From Clostridiaceae bacterium (GTDB lineage Bacteria > Bacillota_A > Clostridia > Clostridiales > Clostridiaceae): a stretch of DNA of 5,891 nucleotides. The notes beneath the pieces were generated by a model that saw only the letters and a program-made list of their open reading frames with translations, did no database searches and had not been told where the DNA came from. Made by a program: the position numbers and the translations under genes. Shown here in pieces: positions 1 through 5,073 of this stretch (position 1 is the stretch's first letter; every line of letters begins with the position of its first letter). The stretch spans positions 1 through 5,891 of the forward strand of contig JAQSXU010000202.1 of the NCBI GenBank assembly GCA_029256485.1, read 5' to 3'.

Positions 1-88
1 TTCTTCTCATATGTGAGTATACTACAACGATAATAAATATCACCATAGTAACAGCAATAGGGATTCTTAAAATATGGTCTATATTCAT
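1..88 (-). CDS. N-terminus of a small or membrane-anchored protein (partial, runs off left edge)
   Basis: Read leftwards, an ATG at 88-86 opens a frame that stays open for 29 codons to the window edge. The product begins MNIDHILRIP and then carries a strongly hydrophobic stretch at about residues 10-23, rich in I, V and F, followed by YSHMRR. The hydrophobic run followed by positive charge is typical of an N-terminal membrane anchor with a cytoplasmic basic flank. The frame is supported by an extended -10 promoter about 60 bases upstream on the same strand (148-156). The ribosome binding site is weak: only an AAAGAATG-like stretch lies upstream. The family cannot be recognised from so few residues. 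It diverges from the NERD gene and is probably the flanking chromosomal neighbour of the island. Confidence 0.5.
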   Translation of the reverse strand, partial: MNIDHILRIPIAVTMVIFIIVVVYSHMRR

Positions 89-147
89 ATATACGTCACA
101 TTCTTTAATTCATATTAATTTAATATTTAAATGTAAAATGTATGTAA

Positions 148-156
148 ATTATACCA
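148..156 (-). promoter_or_regulatory. Extended -10 promoter for the leftward gene
   Basis: On the minus strand the sequence reads TGGTATAAT, that is a perfect TATAAT preceded by the TGn extension. No good -35 hexamer lies 16-18 bases upstream, which is tolerated by extended -10 promoters. Transcription would start near 141, giving a leader of about 50 bases before the ATG at 88. This is motif matching only. Confidence 0.45.
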
Positions 157-258
157 TGTTATTCTTTACAATACATTGTTAGGTGTGAAATACATAGAAA
201 AATATGAGGATTATTGTATAGTTATAGAAAATTTTAATCATAAATATCGAAAAAATTG

Positions 259-287
259 TTAAAATAATGTGAATTTTACATTATAAT
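259..287 (+). promoter_or_regulatory. Sigma-A-type promoter of the NERD gene
   Basis: A perfect TATAAT lies at 282-287. Seventeen bases upstream is TTAAAA (259-264), which matches four of six positions of the -35 consensus; TTGTTA at 256-261 is a better hexamer but the spacing of 20 is long. Transcription would begin near 294, some 80 bases before the preferred start codon at 375. A palindrome occupies the spacer between the two elements. Confidence 0.45.
265..283. promoter_or_regulatory. Possible operator palindrome in the NERD promoter
   Basis: TAATGT at 265-270 and ACATTA at 278-283 are perfect inverted arms separated by seven bases. The element fills the spacer between the -35 and -10 hexamers and overlaps the first bases of the TATAAT box. 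A dimeric repressor bound here would block RNA polymerase. The arms are short and AT-rich, so chance occurrence is possible in this base composition. No regulator is encoded nearby within the window. Confidence 0.25.
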
Positions 288-374
288 AGGAATAAAGAGA
301 AATAGAACTAAGTTTTTATGTAGTTAGACATGAGACAAAAGAAGAGACATTATACAGGACGAGGAAGTGATACT

Positions 375-962
375 ATGGCAAAAGTTATTTCGGAAAGTAT
401 AAGTAGCCTAGAAACTGCTACTGCAGGAGAAAAAAGATTATTTAAGATATTACAAGATAAATTACCATCAGATTATATTGTGTGGTATGACATAAGAGTA
501 AATGAAAGATATCCAGATTTTATAATTTTAGGTCCGGATTTAGGAATTGTAGTGCTAGAAGTAAAGGATTGGTCATTAAATTCTATTGAAAGTGCAAATT
601 CTAATACATATACATTAAGTACATTAGGTACAAAAGCAAATCCATTAAGACAAGCAAGAGAATACATATTGAATATAGTAAATGAATTAAAGAAAGATAA
701 ATCTCTATTACAAACTGGAGCATATAAAAACAACTTATCTTTTACCTTTGGATATGGAGTAGTCTTTACAAATATAAGCAGAAAAAGTTTTTCATCTAGT
801 CATTTTGTGAACACTATAGACGAAAAAGCTATAATATACTCAGATGATTTAAAAGATTTTGAAGAAGATCTCAATAGTGAAAAACTTAAGCAAAAGCTTA
901 AGGATATGATACCAGCTAAGTTTAATTTTAATAGTATATCTGAAAATAAAATGAAGGTTTAG
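375..962 (+). CDS. NERD-domain (nuclease-related) protein, probably a truncated NERD helicase or nuclease
   Basis: The product of 195 residues (from the ATG at 375) matches the NERD pattern: GEK at 18-20, LPSDYIVWYDIRV around 30-42, PDFIILGPDLGI at 47-58 and VLEVKDW at 60-66. D48, E62 and K64 form a PD-(D/E)XK-like core. NERD proteins are nuclease-related and often carry an SF1 (UvrD-type) helicase after the NERD part, in proteins several times longer than this one. Here the frame stops right after the NERD region, so the C-terminal module seems lost. The start at 375 is preferred because GAGGAAGTGA (361-370) is a good ribosome binding site; the ATG at 330 would add 15 basic residues and has no such site. 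The stop overlaps a fragment of an unrelated SF2 helicase in another frame, which marks a recombination scar. Activity of the remaining domain is uncertain. Confidence 0.75.
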   Translation: MAKVISESISSLETATAGEKRLFKILQDKLPSDYIVWYDIRVNERYPDFIILGPDLGIVVLEVKDWSLNSIESANSNTYTLSTLGTKANPLRQAREYILNIVNELKKDKSLLQTGAYKNNLSFTFGYGVVFTNISRKSFSSSHFVNTIDEKAIIYSDDLKDFEEDLNSEKLKQKLKDMIPAKFNFNSISENKMKV

Positions 963-1024
963 ATGTGCCTCAAGTGGATTTAGTCATGTTTTTAAGATCA
1001 ACACAATCACCTACAGGAATGTAA
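950..1024 (+). pseudogene. Fragment of an SF2 DEAD/DEAH helicase (motif V/VI region)
   Basis: In the frame starting at 950 the translation reads NEGLDVPQ, then VDLVMFLRSTQSPT, then G-M and a TAA stop at 1022-1024. This closely resembles the motif V to motif VI stretch of restriction-type SF2 helicases, in which FNEGxDxPxV is followed by LRPTxSxT and then a QQLGRGLR block. The QQLGRGLR block is missing and the frame closes at once. A TAA at 947-949 closes it on the left, so only about 24 codons survive. The frame differs from that of the NERD gene, whose last codons it overlaps. It is therefore a leftover piece of another defence-type helicase gene joined to the NERD gene by deletion. Confidence 0.6.
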
Positions 1025-1418
1025 GGAAAAGGTTGCTGATATAGAGAATAGTATAGACAAAAGTGAAGAGATAGAAACAATGAATTTTGAGGATTATAAG
1101 GAGAAAGTTGAAGTTTTAGAAGATTCAGTTGACAGGGATTTAGAAGAAAGTATAGAACTTTTAAATGATATTATAGAGCCGATTAATAGGAGTGACATTC
1201 TAGGTTACAAGATTAAATGTCGCTCTATTTTTATGCAATGTAACAGGAGTATTAATAGGGATGATTTTAAGAAAGTATTGTCAAATTATCAATGTCATAG
1301 GGAGGATGGCATCTTGTATCTCCCTTGAACTATATATACTAAGAGTTATAGGGATATTGAAAATAAGTATAATTATTTATTACTAAGTTATATAGATGAA
1401 TATATTGGTGTAGGCTAG
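996..1418 (+). pseudogene. Unrecognised acidic reading frame with an in-frame TGA (probable gene remnant)
   Basis: One frame is open from just after a TAA at 993-995 to a TGA at 1326-1328, and then continues in the same frame for 29 more codons to a TAG at 1416-1418. The only ATG in a usable place is at 1080, giving an 82-residue product to the TGA, with at best a weak GAAGAG ribosome binding site. The sequence is rich in E, D and K (for example DYKEKVEVLEDSVDRDLEES) and likely helical. The part after the TGA (SYRDIENKYNYLLLSYIDEY) has coding-like composition too, which suggests a decayed gene rather than a small intact one. I do not recognise a family. A functional 82-residue protein starting at 1080 is the alternative. 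Confidence 0.35.
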
Positions 1419-1471
1419 AATTCCAAAAATTATGTCTAATTTTCTTCTGATTTTGCGTATGAAGGAATATA

Positions 1472-1693
1472 TTACAGTTTAGGATGCAACAAAAAAGGAA
1501 TATTACTATAACAATGGTGCCAAGGTAAAAATATAGTGAATTTATCAATAATTAGTTTACTAATACTGTCTACATATCTTAATCTTTTATCGTCAGGTTT
1601 TAATCGGTAAGCTAAAAATAATTCTCTACCATCATGATCACGATGTTTGTAAAAATCAATGAATTCATTATTATTACGACTATCAATATCAAA
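1472..1693 (-). pseudogene. Leftward coding-like remnant, no start codon, family unknown
   Basis: On the minus strand one frame is open for 73 codons between a TAA at 1696-1694 and a TAA at 1474-1472. It has no ATG, but its translation looks like real protein, with mixed polar and hydrophobic residues rather than the low-complexity output of shadow frames: DFYKHRDHDGRELFLAYRLK, then PDDKRLRYVDSI, then FLPWHHCYSNIPFL. The same frame continues upstream beyond the TAA for a further dozen or more codons (including NNYIFFSSRR), so the TAA may be a nonsense mutation. I do not recognise the family. A shadow frame of nothing else is possible, since no rightward gene overlaps it. Confidence 0.35.
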
Positions 1694-1838
1694 TTAACGT
1701 CTACTACTGAAAAAAATGTAATTATTTGTTGTTATAATTAAATTTAAAAACAAAAAATGTGAAGAAATTTAGTATATATGTTAAAATAATAAGAGTAAAT
1801 TTTATTGGATGGAGATTTATCAAAACTTCTAATGAAAC

Positions 1839-1866
1839 AACTATTTAATAATAAAAATAAATAGTT
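1839..1866. repeat. AT-rich inverted repeat, possible weak terminator hairpin
   Basis: AACTATTTA (1839-1847) and TAAATAGTT (1858-1866) are perfect 9-base inverted arms around a 10-base loop, followed by TTTAA. The stem has only one G-C pair per arm, so it is weak as a terminator. It lies just upstream of the decayed gene that starts near 1884. Confidence 0.3.
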
Positions 1867-1883
1867 TTAAAGAAAAAGTTAGA

Positions 1884-2425
1884 ATGGAAAATGCTATTTT
1901 TTTATGTGATTTTCAAGATAATTTGAGAGATAGTTTAGAAAATTTATTAAAGAAGATTTTGAGCATGATGACTTGAATGATATTTGCTAAGATTGATATT
2001 TAATTGGCAGATTTAATGGTTATATCGATATAAACATATGTAATTTAGAAAATGATAATTTGATATTAGCAATTGAAATTGAATAAATTAGTTGGTATAG
2101 ACAACCATTGAATAATATTGACAAATTAAAAGTTTAACTCATAATTCAATCAACAGAAAATACAATATGTTACATAGTTTAATGAAAATTGCAACATGTC
2201 AAAACATGATATAAGTAATTTAGTTAGGTATGCTAGGAACAATCAGCAAAAAAATCATGGTTTTAATTATGATTATATATTTTATAATATAGATTATAAC
2301 AGAAAAACAAAACAGATAGTATATGATTCAGTAAATTCTATGGATTTTTAAACAAGATTATGGATGTTGTTGGAAATTATAAATTTAGTATAAAAATGTA
2401 CAGTGTTTTAATGGCTAGTTTTTGA
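1884..2425 (+). pseudogene. Decayed gene with a PD-(D/E)XK-nuclease-like core, just upstream of the defence operon
   Basis: A protein can be followed through several frameshifts and stops. It starts MENAIFLCDFQDNLRDSLEN at 1884 and shifts to another frame near 1943 (FIKEDFEHDDLNDIC). After TAA and TGA stops that frame gives GRFNGYIDINIC, then LILAIEIE (ending at 2083), a TAA, and ISWYRQPLNNIDKLK. Further shifts give INRKYNMLHSLMKIATC, then MSKHDISNLVRYARNNQQK and FNYDYIFYNID (to about 2348), and finally KIMDVVGNYKFSIKMYSVLM to a TGA at 2423-2425. The pattern of an early D, then IEIE, then PxxNIxKL resembles divergent restriction-type nuclease folds; that family link is tentative. The reading direction and the 12-base gap to the next start suggest it was once the first gene of the same operon. 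Confidence 0.5.
2367..2394 (+). promoter_or_regulatory. Candidate promoter of the defence operon
   Basis: TTGTTG (2367-2372) and TATAAA (2389-2394) are separated by 16 bases, giving a plausible housekeeping promoter inside the tail of the decayed gene. Transcription would start near 2401 and leave a leader of about 37 bases. In such AT-rich DNA hexamer matches occur often, so this is a candidate only. Confidence 0.35.
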
Positions 2426-2437
2426 GGGGATATAAAT

Positions 2438-4159
2438 ATGATTAGATACGTTTGTAAAAAATGTAAAATAGATTGTGATACAAGTGAATGTCCAATATGT
2501 CATGAAAGGACAAAGTCTGAATCGAAAGTATATTGGTGTAGTGATTGTAATATACCAATTTATGAAGAAAAATGTGGATTATGTGGACATGAAGGTGAAT
2601 ATATAACTACTGATTTAAGACCAGTCTTTCCGGAAGAAAGATTGCTTTTAGAAATATTAATAGGTGAACCTTTTAAATATAAAAATTGTTCAGTTTGGAA
2701 TGGGGCAGGAAATAGATATATTGTTGATGGTAAAAAATTAAAGGTTTCAATTAATAAATTAATGCAAAAGAAATCTAGTGAAGTGATTGAACAAGTAAAT
2801 AAGTATAAAGCCCAAAATAATTATGAAAATTTCAATAAGCTCATGGATACTTTTATCCGAGCCAATAATAAGAGGTTAAATTTCATTGTATCTGAAGCAA
2901 CAGAATTTATTAAAGCTGTATCTAAAGGTTATGATTTGGATGAACTATTCATTTCATTTAGTGGAGGAAAAGACTCAACAGTAACTCAAGATTTAGTAGT
3001 CAAAGCATTAAGTGAACCAAAGATAATTCATATTTTTGGTAATACTACATTGGAGTTTCCTCTTACATATGATTATATACAAAGATTTAAATCAAACAAT
3101 GAGCACACACCAGTTTTGATAGCTAAAAATAAAGATAAGAATTTTTATGATTTGTGTGAAACAGTTGGACCACCTAGCAGAGTAATGAGATGGTGTTGTA
3201 CAATTTTTAAGACTGGAGCTATTAATAGAAAAATAAATGTTACATTTAAAGATAAAAATAAAATATTGACTTTCCAGGGTATTCGTAGAAGTGAATCTAA
3301 CGCGAGAAGTAAGTATGATAGAGAATCTAGTAGTTCTAAAATTATAAAACAGAAAGTCATGTCTCCGATTATAGATTGGCATGATTTTGATATTTGGCTA
3401 TATATTTTAACTACAAAAATAGATTTTAATGAAGCTTACAGATTAGGTTATTCAAGAGTTGGCTGCTGGTGCTGCCCTAATAATAGTTTATGGGCACAGT
3501 ATTTATCAAGTATATATATGCATGAGCAACATGAAAAATGGAGAAATTTATTAATAGATTTTGCTAAAAAAATTGGAAAACCTGATGCCGAAGTTTATGT
3601 TGATGAAGGAAGTTGGAAAGCAAGGCAGGGTGGAAATGGAGTAGAGTTAAGTAAAAACACATTTGTCTCGTTTACACCTTGCTCAACAGAAAATAATTCA
3701 TTCAATTATGACTTAAAGCGAGGTATTTCAGCAGAATTATATGAGCTCTTTAAACCTTTCGGTAAAATTTCTTTTGAGATGGGAAATAAAAGAATTGGAG
3801 AAGTATTTGTAATTGATAAACAAAATAATCCAATAATAAGGTTACAAGGTAGAATAGGAAGTAATCTTTTAAAGGTATCAATTATTAAGTTACCTATATT
3901 AAAAACAAAAAATATTAGAGATGCAAAGTTGAAAATTGAATGCCAGTTAACAAAATATCAAATGTGCATTGGATGTCTTGCATGTGAAAGTGTTTGTAAA
4001 TATAATGCTATAGAAATAAAAAAAACTAATAATAAGAATTCAGGGGAGTTATCATATGCAATCGATGATGAAAAATGTGTAAAATGTGGAGAATGTGTAA
4101 ATCATTTTGATGGCGGTTGCTATATGAGAAAGGTTTTAATTACGAAGAGGAGCGAATAG
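2438..4159 (+). CDS. brxP: PAPS-reductase-family (PP-loop) protein with zinc ribbons and 2x[4Fe-4S] ferredoxin domain; type 4 BREX BrxP-like
   Basis: The 573-residue product has three parts. Residues 1-55 carry four CxxC pairs (6/9, 18/21, 34/37, 46/49), two zinc ribbons. The core, about 165-360, is a PAPS-reductase/PP-loop domain: SGGKDS at 175-180 is the ATP-pyrophosphatase loop, followed by NTTLEFPLTYDYI, RWCCTIFKTGAI (C253, C254), GIRRSESNAR (281-290), PIIDWHDFDIW (310-320) and GCWCCP (342-347). Cysteines 253/254 and 343/345/346 could hold an iron-sulfur cluster, as in DndC-type enzymes. The C-terminus has two ferredoxin motifs: C510, C513, C516, C520 and C547, C550, C553, C561. PP-loop enzymes adenylate a substrate; DndC and SspD do so in DNA phosphorothioation. 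In type 4 BREX the protein BrxP takes the place of the methylase. GAGGGGA (2424-2430) sits seven bases before the ATG. It heads the operon. DNA sulfur modification is inferred; a plain sulfur-assimilation reductase is unlikely given the neighbours. Confidence 0.75.
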   Translation: MIRYVCKKCKIDCDTSECPICHERTKSESKVYWCSDCNIPIYEEKCGLCGHEGEYITTDLRPVFPEERLLLEILIGEPFKYKNCSVWNGAGNRYIVDGKKLKVSINKLMQKKSSEVIEQVNKYKAQNNYENFNKLMDTFIRANNKRLNFIVSEATEFIKAVSKGYDLDELFISFSGGKDSTVTQDLVVKALSEPKIIHIFGNTTLEFPLTYDYIQRFKSNNEHTPVLIAKNKDKNFYDLCETVGPPSRVMRWCCTIFKTGAINRKINVTFKDKNKILTFQGIRRSESNARSKYDRESSSSKIIKQKVMSPIIDWHDFDIWLYILTTKIDFNEAYRLGYSRVGCWCCPNNSLWAQYLSSIYMHEQHEKWRNLLIDFAKKIGKPDAEVYVDEGSWKARQGGNGVELSKNTFVSFTPCSTENNSFNYDLKRGISAELYELFKPFGKISFEMGNKRIGEVFVIDKQNNPIIRLQGRIGSNLLKVSIIKLPILKTKNIRDAKLKIECQLTKYQMCIGCLACESVCKYNAIEIKKTNNKNSGELSYAIDDEKCVKCGECVNHFDGGCYMRKVLITKRSE

Positions 4160-4164
4160 TTTTG
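4147..4164 (+). promoter_or_regulatory. Ribosome binding site that decides a TTG start
   Basis: GAGGAG at 4147-4152 stands nine bases before TTG 4162-4164. It lies within the last codons of the PP-loop gene (K-R-S-E), so translation of the DUF4007 gene is likely coupled to termination of the gene before it. The only competing ATG, at 4117, has just a weak GGCGG a few bases upstream. Confidence 0.55.
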
Positions 4165-5064
4165 GCAAATGAAAATAATAAGTTTAAATTAAAGGGACAT
4201 GAAAGCTTTTATATAAGAGAAGGTTGGCTTACAAAAGGAATTAGAAATGTATATAATGATTCTAAAGTTTTTATAGATGATGATGCTACAGAAAAACTTG
4301 GGGTAGGTTCTAATATGGTGAAAGCGATGAGATATTGGCTTAAAGCTTCTGGTCTTACCGAAGAAAAAAAGAATAAAAATGGAAAGTGGGAACAGTTTTT
4401 AACAGGAGATTTCGGTCAATTAATTTATGATAATGATTTATATTTTGAAGATATATTTTCATTATGGTTGGTGCATTATAAAATTGCATCAAATATGGAA
4501 TTGGCTACTTCGTGGTACTTATTTTTCAATGATATTTTAGTTAATGAATTATACAAAGATGACTTAAAAGAAGAAATGGTTTATGCATTAAACAGGTTCA
4601 CAAACAACGCTATTTTTTCTGAAAAATCATTATATGATGACTGTGATTGCATAATCAAAACATATTATACTGCAAAGAAAGAAAAAATTGATCCAGAGGA
4701 TAATAAGGTATGTCCTTTAAGTGAGCTTGGTTTAATTTTAACGGAAAAAGTTGGTCCCAATAAGGAGATTATTTTAAAAACTAAACCTGCCTTAGATAAA
4801 TTAAATAAGCTGGTTGTTCTTTATATAATTTTAGATAATATGGTGGATAGCAAAAGTATTAGTATAGAACATGTTTTAAATAATAAATGCAATGCTGGGA
4901 AGATATTAAATCTAGATAGAAACTTATTAAATGAATATCTAGACTTACTTCGAAATGATAATTATCTTAAAATAATAAGGACTGCTGGACTAGACCAGAT
5001 ATATATTGAAAATATAAAGAAAGATGAAGTAATAATAGAGTACTACAGACAGTTAAAGGAATGA
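4162..5064 (+). CDS. DUF4007 family protein
   Basis: The N-terminus has the DUF4007 signature: KGHESFYIREGWLTKG at residues 11-26, then LGVGSNMVKAMRYWLKASGL from residue 46, which looks like a winged-helix-type recognition segment. Later family features are FEDIFSLWLVHYKIA, the ATSWYLFFN segment, FSEKSLYDDCD and CPLSELGLI. The last 70 residues (LNKLVVLYIIL to the end) resemble a second winged-helix fold. DUF4007 proteins are commonly encoded next to PAPS-reductase-family genes in bacterial and archaeal defence loci; their biochemical role is unknown to me, and DNA binding is inferred. I place the start at TTG 4162, giving 300 residues, two bases after the upstream stop and nine bases after a GAGGAG site (4147-4152). 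It fits the family's short lead-in to the GHE motif. An ATG at 4117 would add 15 residues, overlap the previous gene by 43 bases and has a poor ribosome binding site. Confidence 0.75.
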   Translation: MANENNKFKLKGHESFYIREGWLTKGIRNVYNDSKVFIDDDATEKLGVGSNMVKAMRYWLKASGLTEEKKNKNGKWEQFLTGDFGQLIYDNDLYFEDIFSLWLVHYKIASNMELATSWYLFFNDILVNELYKDDLKEEMVYALNRFTNNAIFSEKSLYDDCDCIIKTYYTAKKEKIDPEDNKVCPLSELGLILTEKVGPNKEIILKTKPALDKLNKLVVLYIILDNMVDSKSISIEHVLNNKCNAGKILNLDRNLLNEYLDLLRNDNYLKIIRTAGLDQIYIENIKKDEVIIEYYRQLKE

Positions 5065-5073
5065 GGTATTATT

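Larger units (their letters stand above)
1419..1883. other. Stretch without an intact gene
   Basis: No frame on either strand has a start codon, a ribosome binding site and a convincing product here. The stretch holds a leftward coding-like remnant (1472-1693) and an AT-rich inverted repeat (1839-1866). Stops are frequent in all rightward frames. No tRNA-like folding, CRISPR-type spacing or transposon ends were seen. Confidence 0.5.

Noticed and set aside
473..733. Minus-strand open frame of 86 codons inside the NERD gene
   Set aside because: It lies antisense to a gene with clear NERD motifs, has no ribosome binding site and a low-complexity product; it is a shadow frame.
1339..1548. Minus-strand frame of 69 codons with a hydrophobic start
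   Set aside because: It overlaps a more protein-like minus frame (1472-1693), lacks a ribosome binding site, and its composition (I, Y, N, F from AT-rich DNA) is what random AT-rich sequence yields.
1759..1850. Short rightward GTG-started frame of about 30 codons ending before the 1839-1866 inverted repeat
   Set aside because: No ribosome binding site, no recognisable motif and too short to support.
2283..2288. TATAAT hexamer inside the decayed gene as the operon promoter
   Set aside because: No acceptable -35 at the right distance; the pair at 2367-2394 is better placed, and such hexamers are common in this base composition.
3092..3382. Two overlapping minus-strand open frames inside the PP-loop gene
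   Set aside because: Both are antisense to conserved motifs of the PAPS-reductase domain and give F/I/L-rich shadow translations.
4117..4161. ATG at 4117 as start of the DUF4007 gene
   Set aside because: It would force a 43-base overlap with the upstream gene, has a poor ribosome binding site, and adds residues before the family's usual start; TTG 4162 has a good site.
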